The notes below the pieces were generated by a model. It was not told where the DNA came from. It did not search any database and saw only the letters and a program-made list of their open reading frames with translations. This document shows, piece by piece, positions 19,991-28,376 of a stretch of 64,000 nucleotides of DNA. The stretch lies in NCBI RefSeq assembly GCF_030347965.1, contig NZ_JAQIBD010000003.1, positions 186,001 through 250,000 on the forward strand. The letters are read 5' to 3'. This DNA comes from Sulfurovum zhangzhouensis. Lineage in GTDB: Bacteria > Campylobacterota > Campylobacteria > Campylobacterales > Sulfurovaceae. The position numbers and the translations under genes are program-made. Position 1 is the stretch's first letter, and each line of letters starts with the position of its first letter.

Positions 19991-20006
19991 TGTCTTTGAC
20001 CTAAAT

Positions 20007-20084
20007 TTGAGAATACTATTCTCAATAAAATGCTAAGTTAGCACTTGTTTGAAAATAGTTCAAGATGCAGCTGAGCTGCACTTG
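20007..20084. repeat. three tandem odd-centred palindromes between rplA and rplJ
   Basis: Three inverted repeats, each with one central base, lie in a row: TTGAGAATA-C-TATTCTCAA (20007-20025), TGCTAA-G-TTAGCA (20031-20043) and TGCAGCT-G-AGCTGCA inside CAAG...CTTG (20061-20084). The last begins 12 nt after the rplA stop and could end or process the rplKA part of the transcript. None is followed by a clear U-tract. Confidence 0.5.
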
Positions 20085-20096
20085 AAAAATGTATGA

Positions 20097-20801
20097 TTAC
20101 TTTAGTTCCATTAGTTCTGCAGCATCTAGTGTCACTGAAGGACTCATTGTAAGTGATACTGCTGCATTAGTAATATATTTACCTTTTGCAGATGCTGGTT
20201 TTGCTTTATTGATCGCTCTTACGAATGTAATAAAGTTCTCTTTGATTTTAGCATTATCGAAACTTACTTTACCGATACCTGCATGGATGTTACCTTTTTT
20301 ATCAACTCTATAGTTAACCTGTCCGCCTTTAGCGTTCTCAACAGCTTTAGCTACATCCATAGTTACAGTACCAGTTTTTGGGTTTGGCATCAAACCTTTT
20401 GGTCCAAGTACTCTTGCTACTTTACCAAGTACACCCATCATATCAGGAGTTGAGATAACGATATCAAAATTGATGTTACCAGCCTGAATTTGCTCGATTA
20501 GTTCATCGCTACCAACAAGATCTGCACCTGCTGCTTTTGCTTCATCAGCTTTTGCATCTTTTGCAAATACTGCAACTCTTACTGTTTTACCTGTTCCGTG
20601 TGGCAATACTACTGAACCTCTGATCATTTGATCAGCGTGTCTCGGGTCAACATTAAGGTTAAGTGCAACTTCTACAGTCTCATCAAATTTTGCTGATTTA
20701 AGCTCCGGTAGTGTAGCGATAGCTTCATCAACACTGTATACTTTACTTACATCTACTTTTTTTAGTAGAGCTTCTCTTCTTTTACTTGCTTTCTTTGCCA
20801 T
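20097..20801 (-). CDS. rplA: 50S ribosomal protein L1
   Basis: L1 forms the mobile stalk next to the E-site and represses its operon in E. coli. The 234 residues start [17 protein letters not shown]. Signature blocks include [21 protein letters not shown] and the L1 motif near [17 protein letters not shown] 20801 is chosen over an upstream in-frame start because GGAGAG lies 6 nt before it and the family begins here. It follows rplK after a 65-nt spacer. Confidence 0.98.
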   Translation of the reverse strand: MAKKASKRREALLKKVDVSKVYSVDEAIATLPELKSAKFDETVEVALNLNVDPRHADQMIRGSVVLPHGTGKTVRVAVFAKDAKADEAKAAGADLVGSDELIEQIQAGNINFDIVISTPDMMGVLGKVARVLGPKGLMPNPKTGTVTMDVAKAVENAKGGQVNYRVDKKGNIHAGIGKVSFDNAKIKENFITFVRAINKAKPASAKGKYITNAAVSLTMSPSVTLDAAELMELK

Positions 20802-20866
20802 TATTCTCTCCGCTTTTATGCTCCCACATTCAATCAATGTGGTAATGATTTATTCTTTAGATCGTA

Positions 20867-21292
20867 TTAGCCTACGATATCTACACCCATACTTCTACAT
20901 TGACCAGCGATGATTCTAGCTGCCATCTCTCTGTCATTTGTGTTAAGGTCTTTAATTTTCTGATCTACAATCTCGTCAACTTTTGCTTGGCTGATAGTAG
21001 CTACTTTATTTTTAAGTGGATTGTCTGAACCTTTGTTAAGTCCTGCCGCTTTCATGATAAGTTGAGATGCAGGTGGCTGCTTAAGTTCAAATGTGAAACT
21101 CTTATCACTATATACTGTAATAATTACAGGAACTTTGAATCCCATCATATCTTTTGATTTTTCATTGAACGCTTTACAGAACTCCATAATGTTCAAACCA
21201 CGTTGACCAAGTGCAGGTCCCACCGGTGGTGACGGGTTCGCAGCACCAGCAGCAATGATCATTTTGAATTTACTTGCTATCTTTTTTGCCAT
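20867..21292 (-). CDS. rplK: 50S ribosomal protein L11
   Basis: L11 binds the GTPase-associated centre of 23S rRNA and is needed for RelA sensing. The 141-residue protein has the proline-rich N-terminal block [15 protein letters not shown], the QPPAS hinge region and the C-terminal RNA-binding end GQCRSMGVD. It lies 34 nt after nusG in the conserved secE-nusG-rplK order. Confidence 0.98.
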   Translation of the reverse strand: MAKKIASKFKMIIAAGAANPSPPVGPALGQRGLNIMEFCKAFNEKSKDMMGFKVPVIITVYSDKSFTFELKQPPASQLIMKAAGLNKGSDNPLKNKVATISQAKVDEIVDQKIKDLNTNDREMAARIIAGQCRSMGVDIVG

Positions 21293-21326
21293 CTCTTTGT
21301 CCTTCTATTAGATTTAACCACTTAGG

Positions 21327-21857
21327 TTATATGATTTTTTCTACTTGTGTATACAGTATCTCTACCGGCGTATTTCTACCAAAGATAGAAACATTAAGCT
21401 TCAACTTACCGTGGTCAAGGTCATACTCCTCAACAATTCCGGTAAAGTTAGCAAATGATCCATCAATGATACGCACCATTTCACCTTTTTCAAAATCAAC
21501 CTTAGGCTTAGGAGCAGATTTTTTCTCCATTTTTTCTAAGATGTTTTTGATATCTGCCTCAGAGAGTGCAGTAGGAGTCTTTTGTTCACCGATAAATCTA
21601 GATACACGTGGCAAAGACTGAATCTTATGCCATAGATCAGTATCCAGATCTATATGTGCAAATACATATCCTGAATAAAGTGTTCTCTCGGTGATTTTTT
21701 TCTGACCGTTTTTAACTTCAATTACTTCTTCAGTTGGGACTACAAGTTCTTTGACCTTATCTTCAATTCCATGATCAACTGCCATCTGTTCAATTGCTCT
21801 TTTTACAGATTGTTCACTTCCTGCATATGTCTGAATTGCATACCATTGATAAGCCAT
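21327..21857 (-). CDS. nusG: transcription termination/antitermination protein NusG
   Basis: NusG binds RNA polymerase beta' to suppress pausing and links it to Rho or ribosomal S10. The 176 residues show the NGN domain start (WYAIQTYAGSEQSVKRAIEQ), SGYVFAHIDLD and VSRFIG, and a C-terminal KOW domain (FEKGEMVRIIDGSFANFTGIVEE). It starts 8 nt after the secE stop and is clearly co-transcribed with secE. Confidence 0.98.
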   Translation of the reverse strand: MAYQWYAIQTYAGSEQSVKRAIEQMAVDHGIEDKVKELVVPTEEVIEVKNGQKKITERTLYSGYVFAHIDLDTDLWHKIQSLPRVSRFIGEQKTPTALSEADIKNILEKMEKKSAPKPKVDFEKGEMVRIIDGSFANFTGIVEEYDLDHGKLKLNVSIFGRNTPVEILYTQVEKII

Positions 21858-21865
21858 CTTCTATC

Positions 21866-22045
21866 CTATAATACTGATGATACGATTGATGACATTAAAA
21901 GGTCAACCAATGCTAAAAATATTGAAATAACAGTCACTACAAGAATAACCGCTAAGAATGCTTGTCTTACTTGTACTTTAGTTGGAAATATTACTTTATG
22001 TATCTCTGCTTTCGCATGTGCAATAAAAGTTGAAAGTTTTTCCAT
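21866..22045 (-). CDS. secE: preprotein translocase subunit SecE
   Basis: SecE clamps SecY in the Sec translocon of the inner membrane. The 59-residue product is of the short type with one transmembrane helix (about 33-55) preceded by the amphipathic KAEIHKVIFPTKVQVRQA block. ATG 22045 is chosen because AAAAGG lies 8 nt before it; an upstream in-frame start would read into the tRNA-Trp gene and is rejected. The order tRNA-Trp, secE, nusG is typical. Confidence 0.95.
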   Translation of the reverse strand: MEKLSTFIAHAKAEIHKVIFPTKVQVRQAFLAVILVVTVISIFLALVDLLMSSIVSSVL

Positions 22046-22062
22046 TTTGTATACCTTTTTAG

Positions 22063-22138
22063 TGGCAGGCCAAGAGGGACTCGAACCCCCATCACTCGGT
22101 TTTGGAGACCGATGCTCTACCATTGGAGCTATTGGCCT
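22063..22138 (-). tRNA. tRNA-Trp (anticodon CCA)
   Basis: The minus strand folds into a 76-nt cloverleaf with a 7-bp acceptor AGGCCAA/TTGGCCT, an anticodon stem CGGT/ACCG around CTCCAAA, a T-arm with GGTTCGAGTCC, a G discriminator and an encoded CCA end. It lies between rpmG and secE, 17 nt from the secE ATG, so it is presumably excised from the same transcript. Confidence 0.98.
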
Positions 22139-22162
22139 AGATTTAAAAAAGAGGCAAAGCTA

Positions 22163-22315
22163 TTAGAGCTTCATCTCTTTATGAACAGTATGTGTTTTAC
22201 ACCACTTACAAAATTTCTTAATTGCAAGCTTCTCTGTTGTATTTTTTTTGTTCTTTGTTGTGTGATAGTTACGTCTTGTACACTTCTCACAACCTAGGTG
22301 AACAGTTTCTCTCAT
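22163..22315 (-). CDS. rpmG: 50S ribosomal protein L33 (zinc-ribbon form)
   Basis: This 50-residue gene lies between tuf and tRNA-Trp. The product reads [17 protein letters not shown] and contains the L33 hallmark [16 protein letters not shown] and a TVHKEMKL end. Two CxxC pairs (C9-C12 and C36-C39) make it the zinc-binding type. Two in-frame ATGs stand in tandem at 22318 and 22315. AGGAG is 4 nt before the first and 7 nt before the second, and the second is preferred for spacing and family fit. It is co-transcribed with tuf. Confidence 0.96.
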   Translation of the reverse strand: MRETVHLGCEKCTRRNYHTTKNKKNTTEKLAIKKFCKWCKTHTVHKEMKL

Positions 22316-22359
22316 CATATTCTCCTATGATGTATGCAAGGGGTTACCCTTGCAGACAA

Positions 22360-23571
22360 TTATTCGATAATTTTTGCTACGACACCAGCACCAACTGTTC
22401 TACCACCCTCACGGATCGCGAACTTAGTACCTTGCTCAAGAGCTACTGGAGCGATAAGTTCAACGTTGATTTTAACGTTGTCACCTGGCATAACCATCTC
22501 AGTACCTTCTTGAAGTTTGATTGAACCAGTTACGTCAGTTGTACGTACGTAGAACTGTGGTCTATAGTTGTCAAAGAATGGAGTGTGTCTACCACCTTCC
22601 TCTTTTGTAAGTACGTATACTTCTGCTTCAAACTTGCTGTGTGGAGTGATTGAACCTGGCTTACAAAGAACCATACCTCTTTGTACTTGGTTTTTATCGA
22701 TACCTCTGATAAGAACACCACAGTTATCACCAGCCTCACCACAATCCATTTCTTTACGGAACATTTCAACACCAGTAACAGTTGTTGTCATTGTATCTTT
22801 GATACCAACGATCTCAACAGTATTACCAACACATACAGTACCTCTGTCAACTTTACCAGTTACAACTGTACCACGACCTTGGATAGTAAAGATATCTTCG
22901 ATTGGCATCAAGAAGTCTTTATCAGTCTCTCTTGTTGGCTCAGGAATGTACTCATCTACTGCATCCATAAGTGCAAAGATTTTCTCAGACCACTCACCAA
23001 GGTTACCAGCTTTTGCTTCTTCAAGTGCTTGGTATGCTGAACCAGCGATGATTGGTGTATCGTCACCTGGGAAGTCATACTCAGAAAGAAGTTCTCTAAC
23101 TTCCATCTCTACTAGCTCAAGCATTTCTTCTTTATCTTCGTCATCAAGTTGATCTTCTTTGTTCAAGAATACTACGATGTATGGTACACCTACTTGCTTA
23201 GAAAGAAGGATGTGCTCTCTAGTTTGAGCCATTGGTCCGTCAGTCGCAGCGATAACTAGGATCGCACCGTCCATTTGAGCAGCACCAGTAATCATGTTTT
23301 TAACGTAGTCAGCGTGACCTGGACAGTCAACGTGAGCATAGTGTCTTGTTGCTGTTTCATACTCTACGTGAGAAGTAGCGATTGTAATCCCTCTTTCTCT
23401 TTCTTCTGGAGCGTTATCAATTTGATCGTAATCCATTGCCTTACCTGAACCCATTTTAAGGTTAAGACACATTGTGATTGCAGCTGTAAGAGTTGTCTTA
23501 CCGTGGTCAACGTGACCGATAGTACCGATGTTTACGTGCGGTTTCGTACGCGTAAATTTTTCTTTAGCCAT
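22360..23571 (-). CDS. tuf: elongation factor Tu
   Basis: EF-Tu delivers aminoacyl-tRNA to the ribosome. The 403 residues show [14 protein letters not shown] (P-loop), [22 protein letters not shown] as the G4 motif, and domains II and III ending [15 protein letters not shown]. It is the only tuf gene in the window and follows four tRNA genes, as tufB does in E. coli. GGAG precedes the ATG. Confidence 0.99.
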   Translation of the reverse strand: MAKEKFTRTKPHVNIGTIGHVDHGKTTLTAAITMCLNLKMGSGKAMDYDQIDNAPEERERGITIATSHVEYETATRHYAHVDCPGHADYVKNMITGAAQMDGAILVIAATDGPMAQTREHILLSKQVGVPYIVVFLNKEDQLDDEDKEEMLELVEMEVRELLSEYDFPGDDTPIIAGSAYQALEEAKAGNLGEWSEKIFALMDAVDEYIPEPTRETDKDFLMPIEDIFTIQGRGTVVTGKVDRGTVCVGNTVEIVGIKDTMTTTVTGVEMFRKEMDCGEAGDNCGVLIRGIDKNQVQRGMVLCKPGSITPHSKFEAEVYVLTKEEGGRHTPFFDNYRPQFYVRTTDVTGSIKLQEGTEMVMPGDNVKINVELIAPVALEQGTKFAIREGGRTVGAGVVAKIIE

Positions 23572-23644
23572 GCTTTTCTCCTAGCTTGATTATGTTTTTA
23601 AAGGCATAATTATACCTAAAATTTCTTAGACCCCATAAACCCAT

Positions 23645-23684
23645 ATGGACAAAACTATTACACGACTGTAACACTTTTGTCCAT
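23645..23684 (-). other. long hairpin between tRNA-Thr(GGT) and tuf
   Basis: ATGGACAAAA (23645-23654) pairs perfectly with TTTTGTCCAT (23675-23684). Inside, TTACA and TGTAA pair around a CGAC loop, and the two stems are separated by a symmetric 3x3 internal loop. It starts 13 nt after the mature 3' end of tRNA-Thr and ends 73 nt before tuf. It looks like a processing or mRNA-stabilising structure; no U-tract follows directly. Confidence 0.55.
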
Positions 23685-23696
23685 ACTTTTGGAGGG

Positions 23697-23771
<75 letters not shown>

Positions 23772-23899
23772 ATATTAACCTAAATAGGCCATTTAATTTA
23801 TCACTGTTTGACGTTTGTTTGTAAAAATGTTATGAGTGTTTGATATTGTAGTAATGTGAAGTGTTTAATGGTTTTCACATCAGCTCCCAGATCAAACCA

Positions 23900-23976
23900 T
23901 GGAGCGGGAAACGGGACTCGAACCCGCGACCCTCAGCTTGGAAGGCTGACGCTCTAGCCAACTGAGCTATTCCCGC
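23900..23976 (-). tRNA. tRNA-Gly (anticodon TCC)
   Basis: A 77-nt cloverleaf with acceptor GCGGGAA pairing to TTCCCGC, anticodon stem TCAGC/GCTGA around CTTCCAA, GGTTCGAGTCC in the T-arm and an encoded CCA. It is third in the tRNA cluster. Confidence 0.98.
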
Positions 23977-23993
23977 GTCTTTTATGGTCAACA

Positions 23994-24078
23994 TGGTGGT
24001 GAGTGGAGGATTCGAACCTCCGAAGACGTAGTCAGCGGATTTACAATCCGCCCTCGTTGGCCGCTTGAGTAACTCACC
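23994..24078 (-). tRNA. tRNA-Tyr (anticodon GTA)
   Basis: An 85-nt class II tRNA with a long variable arm. The acceptor is GGTGAGT/ACTCACC, the anticodon stem is GCGGA/TCCGC around TTGTAAA, and the CCA is encoded. It lies 17 nt upstream of tRNA-Gly in the transcript. Confidence 0.98.
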
Positions 24079-24137
24079 AAAAAACATTAATCGAAATTAA
24101 TGAAATGTTATTTCTGGTCAAACACTGATAAATTTTA

Positions 24138-24214
24138 TGGAGCTGGTAAAGGGACTCGAACCCCCGACCTGCTGATTACAAATCAGCTGCTCTAGCCAAC
24201 TGAGCTACACCAGC
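24138..24214 (-). tRNA. tRNA-Thr (anticodon TGT)
   Basis: A 77-nt cloverleaf with acceptor GCTGGTG, anticodon loop TTTGTAA giving TGT, GGTTCGAGTCC in the T-arm and an encoded CCA. It is the promoter-proximal gene of the Thr-Tyr-Gly-Thr-tuf operon, the same order as thrU-tyrU-glyT-thrT-tufB in E. coli. Confidence 0.98.
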
Positions 24215-24252
24215 ACCGTCATTCCGAGTTATTCGACTCAAAATGGACGGGA

Positions 24253-24281
24253 ATTATAGACAAAAAAGTTTTAGTTGTCAA
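24253..24281 (-). promoter_or_regulatory. full-consensus sigma-70 promoter of the tRNA-tuf operon
   Basis: On the minus strand TTGACA (24281-24276) and TATAAT (24258-24253) are separated by exactly 17 nt. The bases after the -10 read TTCCCGTCC, a GC-rich discriminator of the kind linked to stringent control of stable RNA operons. This is the only promoter in the window with a perfect -35. Confidence 0.9.
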
Positions 24282-24366
24282 GAGTTTTTTGAAAAAAAAT
24301 TAAAATTTCTCTTTTTTATTTAATTTCATTAAAATACAGCCCTAATTTCCACGTTAAGAATATACA

Positions 24367-25104
24367 ATGAAAATACTACTTGCTCCTAGTGAAACAAAAA
24401 AATCAGGTGGGGAAAAACCCTTTGATATCAGCAGTCTGCTCTTTAATGAATTGCTTCCTTATAGAAACAGGCTTTTGCACAGCTATATAAATATCCTGCA
24501 AAGAGGAGATCTTCATCAGCTTTCTAAAATGTTCGGTCTTAAAAAAGAAGCGGATATTAAGGTACACATTAAAGATATTATCCATGAGCCTGCAATGAAA
24601 GCGATAGAACGATATACAGGTGTAGCATTTGATCACCTTAGTTATGATACGCTTAATGCTAATGCTAAAATCTATATAGACAGCCATGTTATTTTATTCT
24701 CAAATCTATTCGGTGTACTGCGTGCTAATGATGAGATACCGGAGTATAGGCTCAAACAGGGAGAACCTATAGGAGAGATAAAAGTAGAAAAATTTTATAA
24801 AGAACATCTTTCCGAACATATGGATAACTATCTTGCAGATGAAGACGTCCTTGACCTCCGTGCAGGCTTTTATGATAAGTTCTACATACCTTCCAAGCCC
24901 TATACCACACTCAAATTTATCAAAGAAGGCAAAGTGGTAAGCCACTGGGCAAAAGCCTATAGGGGCATCGTACTTAAAGAAGTAGCCAAAGCAGGCATAG
25001 AGAGTCTTGAAGAGTTTATGAAACTTCCGATTGAGGGATTATGTGTGCAGGAAATACTGCACAGCAAGAACAAGACTGAGATCATTTATGAGATAAACGC
25101 ATAG
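24367..25104 (+). CDS. yaaA: YaaA/DUF328 family peroxide-stress protein
   Basis: YaaA lowers free iron during peroxide stress in E. coli and belongs to the DUF328/UPF0246 family. The 245-residue protein has the family start (MKILLAPSETKK), the middle LFSNLFGVLRANDEIPEYRLKQG block and the C-terminal region around KVVSHWAKAYRGIVLKEVAKAG. It is divergent from the tRNA-tuf operon and has a TAAAAT -10 candidate at 24330-24335. No signal peptide is present. Its role in this organism is inferred from the family. Confidence 0.88.
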   Translation: MKILLAPSETKKSGGEKPFDISSLLFNELLPYRNRLLHSYINILQRGDLHQLSKMFGLKKEADIKVHIKDIIHEPAMKAIERYTGVAFDHLSYDTLNANAKIYIDSHVILFSNLFGVLRANDEIPEYRLKQGEPIGEIKVEKFYKEHLSEHMDNYLADEDVLDLRAGFYDKFYIPSKPYTTLKFIKEGKVVSHWAKAYRGIVLKEVAKAGIESLEEFMKLPIEGLCVQEILHSKNKTEIIYEINA

Positions 25105-25224
25105 CCCGTCTGCTATGCCAATCTCTGCTTATTTTCATCCTATTATAGCTCATACTCTAATTACACTCTAAATCATTGCGTAAAAATCCATAAAAAATGT
25201 ATACTAAAAAGTGGCTTTTTGTGC

Positions 25225-25230
25225 TATATT
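25225..25230 (+). promoter_or_regulatory. -10 element for mgtE
   Basis: TATATT preceded by TTTTTGTGC lies 46 nt before the mgtE ATG. I see no riboswitch-like fold in 25105-25275, which otherwise appears empty. Confidence 0.4.
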
Positions 25231-25275
25231 GCGCTTTCAAATTCAGATCTGTATTGACATTTAAAAAGGTTGGCA

Positions 25276-26640
25276 ATGAACGAAGAACTATTCTCAAGTG
25301 TAGAAAAGATCAAACACTGTATCACTGAATATAATGAGGGGATGGCACTGGGTGTTCACCCTTATGAAATCGCTGATCTTCTTGTTGAGATAGCAGAACT
25401 TGACAAAAGTGTCTATCAAGGTCTTTTAGAGATTCTTCCTCACATTCTACTGGCTGAAGTACTTGTCGAACTTCCAAAACCCTTGCAAGAGGAGTTTTAT
25501 GCAGAGCATGGGGCCAAAGAGCTTGCTCAGCTTACACAGGAACTCGATACCGATGATGCTGCAGATTTGATCCAGCATATCGAAGTCGTCGATGAAACAA
25601 AAGCCGGAGCTATCCTCAATAACCTTCCATCTGAAGACAGAGATACTATAGAAGAGCTTATCTCCTATAATTCGAATGAAGCTGGTGCCTATATGCAGGT
25701 AGAGCTTTTTGATGCACATATTGATGAAACAATCGGTGACTCTATAAAACGACTTAAGCATATGAAAGCACACAATGAAGTAAGCAATATCCACCATGTC
25801 TTTGTTGTCTCGGACAAAAAAAAGTTCCTGGGGATGATTCCCCTTGAGGACCTGATCCTACACGGACCTAAAGAGTACTACAAAGATATCATCGAGGCTG
25901 AAGGGAAGATCACCGTTTCTGTCAATGATAGCGATGAGATCAAAAGTGTTGTTGAAACAGTCAGCAATTATGACCTTAGTGTTATCCCGGTAGTCAATAA
26001 GAAGGGTACCTTGCTTGGAAGAATCACCTCGGATGACATCTACGATATCATCGAAGAGGAAGCAACAGACCAGCTCTACCACCTTGCAGGGGTTAATGAT
26101 AAAGCCGAACAAGAAGAGAGTCTCTGGAAAGTAGGAAAATCCAGAGGAATCTGGTTGGGACTGAACTTAGTGACTGCAATTGTGGCTTCACTTGTGATCG
26201 GCTTGTTTGACAGCACTATCCAATCACTGGTTGCACTTGCTGTTTTGATGCCTATCGTTGCATCTATGGGAGGCAATGCCGGCACACAAACACTTACCGT
26301 TACGGTCAGACAGATGGCTCTGGGCGATATCGATCTGGATGAAGCCAAAGAGACAATCTACAAAGAGGTAGTCGTTTCACTGATGAACGGAATGATCTAT
26401 GCCATTGTGATGGGACTCATTGCATACTGGTGGTTTGCTCTGCCAATGCTTGGTGTAGTGATCGGTGCTGCTATGGTGATCAACCTTCTCTCAGCCGGAT
26501 TTTTTGGTGCAGTGATCCCTTTAGGACTTAAACGGTTCGGTATCGACCCTGCCATCGGATCGACTGTACTATTAACTACTGTGACCGATGTCGTAGGCTT
26601 TTTCAGCTTCCTTGGTCTAGCAACAATGATTTTACTCTAA
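25276..26640 (+). CDS. mgtE: magnesium transporter MgtE
   Basis: MgtE is a homodimeric Mg2+ channel gated by cytoplasmic Mg2+ binding. The 454 residues have an N-terminal superhelical MgtE_N domain, a tandem CBS pair (about 130-255) and five C-terminal membrane helices with the pore signature GGNAGTQTLTVTVRQMALG. ATG 25276 is preferred to the in-frame TTG at 25270 because AAGG at 25266-25269 is spaced 6 nt from it. A cation exchanger gene follows 20 nt later, suggesting a divalent-cation operon. Confidence 0.95.
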   Translation: MNEELFSSVEKIKHCITEYNEGMALGVHPYEIADLLVEIAELDKSVYQGLLEILPHILLAEVLVELPKPLQEEFYAEHGAKELAQLTQELDTDDAADLIQHIEVVDETKAGAILNNLPSEDRDTIEELISYNSNEAGAYMQVELFDAHIDETIGDSIKRLKHMKAHNEVSNIHHVFVVSDKKKFLGMIPLEDLILHGPKEYYKDIIEAEGKITVSVNDSDEIKSVVETVSNYDLSVIPVVNKKGTLLGRITSDDIYDIIEEEATDQLYHLAGVNDKAEQEESLWKVGKSRGIWLGLNLVTAIVASLVIGLFDSTIQSLVALAVLMPIVASMGGNAGTQTLTVTVRQMALGDIDLDEAKETIYKEVVVSLMNGMIYAIVMGLIAYWWFALPMLGVVIGAAMVINLLSAGFFGAVIPLGLKRFGIDPAIGSTVLLTTVTDVVGFFSFLGLATMILL

Positions 26641-26660
26641 ATTAAGGATATAATGCAGTT

Positions 26661-27830
26661 ATGGAAAATTCTGAAACAGACCATCAGCCCGGACAGATAA
26701 GATACTACGTTGAAGACTACTGGGATCTCGTAGTAGGTATCATTGCTATCATTACTTCGATTGTTATGCACCAAAACGGTAATGGTGCGATGGCCACAAT
26801 GTTTGCTGCATTAGGGATCGCTGCACTCTCTGTGACAGTTTCTGAAATCGCAGAGATTCTTTCTGAAAGACTGGTAGAGCCTTATGGAAGTATGGTCCTT
26901 ACCTTTAGTGCGGTTATCGTGGAGATCGTACTACTTTATATCGTCTTGCGTGAAGCATTGCATTCCCCTGAAGTTGTAGAGACGGTAAAAGGCGGGATCA
27001 TCTCAGCGGTAATCGTGGACATGAATGTACTGTTAGGCCTTGCCGTTTTCATCGGAGGGTTAAAGTATGTTGAACAAGAACACAATAAAGAGACCTCCAG
27101 TACCTACACTACCATTCTTTTTGTAACAGCTTTAGCTCTCTTGGTGCCCAGCCTGCTCAGCCACACACAACATGGGGATGAAGTGATCGAAAAAGCAAGC
27201 TACAGTATTGCTGTTGTGCTGATGCTCTTTTATATCATTATCTTTATCTTTCAGACCAAAACTCACACACACTTTTTCCAGGCTACAGCAAAAAGCCGTT
27301 TTTTCAGGCTTAAAAGAAAACTTAAAGAGGGAGAAGAGATCAATGAGGAAGAGCATAGTGATTATCTCTTTGAGAGATTTAACAATTTCGCCAATTTTAT
27401 TGTCCTCTTGGTACTTATTGCCACAATCGCCATCGGTGCAGAAGTATTTGCCAGTGATGGAGTAAAGCTTGCCAAAGAGTATGGTGTCTCTGCAGGGATA
27501 GCCGGTTTGATCATCGCGATCATCTCAGTTTCCCCTGAGATATTCACTGCCATCAAAGCAGCACGCAATGACCAGATACAAAGAGTAGTCAATATCGCAA
27601 TGGGTGCATCAGTAGTCTCTATCCTCTTAACAGTGCCTATCCTGCTTGGGCTTTCTTATCTGAGTGGTCTGACACTGATGCTTGACTTCAACCCTCTGCA
27701 AGTAGGGGCATTGATCATGACTGTGATCCTCGCATGGAAGAGTACGGAAGAAGGACAGACCAACTACTTTGAAGGACTTGCTCAGCTGATGTTCTTTGTC
27801 TGTTATGCGATCATTGCAGCATACTATTGA
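26661..27830 (+). CDS. ChaA-like Ca2+/H+ (or Na+) antiporter
   Basis: The 389-residue membrane protein resembles the CAX/ChaA cation exchangers. It has two internal repeats, the first with SEIAEILSERLVEPYG and FSAVIVEIVLL and the second with SPEIFTAIKAARNDQIQRVVNIAMGAS. The conserved acidic residues of both repeats are present. About ten membrane segments surround a basic and acidic cytoplasmic loop near residues 205-235. It lies 20 nt after mgtE and is probably co-transcribed. Ion specificity cannot be read from sequence; Ca2+/H+ exchange is the family default. Confidence 0.82.
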   Translation: MENSETDHQPGQIRYYVEDYWDLVVGIIAIITSIVMHQNGNGAMATMFAALGIAALSVTVSEIAEILSERLVEPYGSMVLTFSAVIVEIVLLYIVLREALHSPEVVETVKGGIISAVIVDMNVLLGLAVFIGGLKYVEQEHNKETSSTYTTILFVTALALLVPSLLSHTQHGDEVIEKASYSIAVVLMLFYIIIFIFQTKTHTHFFQATAKSRFFRLKRKLKEGEEINEEEHSDYLFERFNNFANFIVLLVLIATIAIGAEVFASDGVKLAKEYGVSAGIAGLIIAIISVSPEIFTAIKAARNDQIQRVVNIAMGASVVSILLTVPILLGLSYLSGLTLMLDFNPLQVGALIMTVILAWKSTEEGQTNYFEGLAQLMFFVCYAIIAAYY

Positions 27831-27898
27831 TAGAACGCTATCCAAGCAAAGCTCAGATAGCTACGCTGACGCTGTGTCCACTTCAGCAATGGGCTCAC

Positions 27899-27910
27899 GC
27901 ACCTAGGTGC
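27899..27910. repeat. 12-bp perfect palindrome after the exchanger gene
   Basis: GCACCTAGGTGC is fully self-complementary, 69 nt past the exchanger stop and 28 nt before the small membrane-protein ORF. It has no U-tract. A weak terminator or protein-binding site are both possible. Confidence 0.3.
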
Positions 27911-27938
27911 TCTTTATAGGGCATGAAATGAGGATAAG

Positions 27939-28037
27939 ATGAAATTGCCAAGTGATAGGACACTGTATAAAATTTTTATTTTTCTGCTGGTGCTCTTTGT
28001 GATACTCGGCATACTCTTTGATACTAACTATAACTAA
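27939..28037 (+). CDS. 32-residue single-helix membrane miniprotein
   Basis: ATG 27939 follows GAGGAT with good spacing. The product begins MKLPSDRTLYK, then has one hydrophobic helix (IFIFLLVLFVILGILF) and a short polar end. The stop lies 9 nt before the GTG of the SUI1 gene, so the two look co-transcribed. I do not recognise a family. A clear ribosome-binding site and position support it being real; its function is unknown. Confidence 0.6.
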   Translation: MKLPSDRTLYKIFIFLLVLFVILGILFDTNYN

Positions 28038-28046
28038 GGAATTGAT

Positions 28047-28376
28047 GTGAAAGAAAATCTATTTGAAATGGGTGCAAACTTTGAAGATAGTTGGAGTTCT
28101 GACAATAAAGATAAGCCTTCCAACAAGAAAACTATAGAAGTCAAAGCACCAGAAAAACACCAGCTCCACTTTGCCAAAGAGAAGCGGAGAGGAAAGATCG
28201 TCACTATTGTCAAACCTTTTCATCTAGAGAAGCAAGACCTTCAGGCACTGTTAAAAGTATTGAAAAAGAAACTGGGTACGGGAGGAACGGCAAAAGAGGA
28301 CAGCTTAGAGTTTCAAGGGGAAATTGCTGAGATTCTGCATACTCACCTTGAAAATTTGGGATATAGGTTTAAGTAG
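28047..28376 (+). CDS. SUI1/YciH-type translation initiation factor-like protein (GTG start)
   Basis: The 109-residue protein has a disordered N-terminal 35 residues and a C-terminal SUI1 (eIF1-like) domain with GKIVTIVKPFHL, LLKVLKKKLGTGGT and EFQGE, the core basic loop and motif of the family. The start is GTG 28047 because AAGGA lies 6 nt before it, while the overlapping ATG at 28045 is followed at once by TGA. Bacterial YciH proteins can act in translation initiation fidelity; the role here is not known. It converges head-on with the next gene with no spacer. Confidence 0.85.
   Translation: MKENLFEMGANFEDSWSSDNKDKPSNKKTIEVKAPEKHQLHFAKEKRRGKIVTIVKPFHLEKQDLQALLKVLKKKLGTGGTAKEDSLEFQGEIAEILHTHLENLGYRFK

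Noticed and set aside
22046-22123. N-terminal extension of secE into tRNA-Trp
   Set aside because: The extra 26 codons translate the tRNA and differ from SecE. A ribosome-binding site and the family start lie at 22045.
22568-23152. 194-codon frame antisense to tuf
   Set aside because: Serine-rich shadow of a highly biased gene, with no start signal and no homology that I recognise.
23875-24087. 70-codon frame on the minus strand over two tRNA genes
   Set aside because: It lies across tRNA-Gly and tRNA-Tyr and translates their conserved T-arms. The tRNAs fold perfectly, so the frame is spurious.
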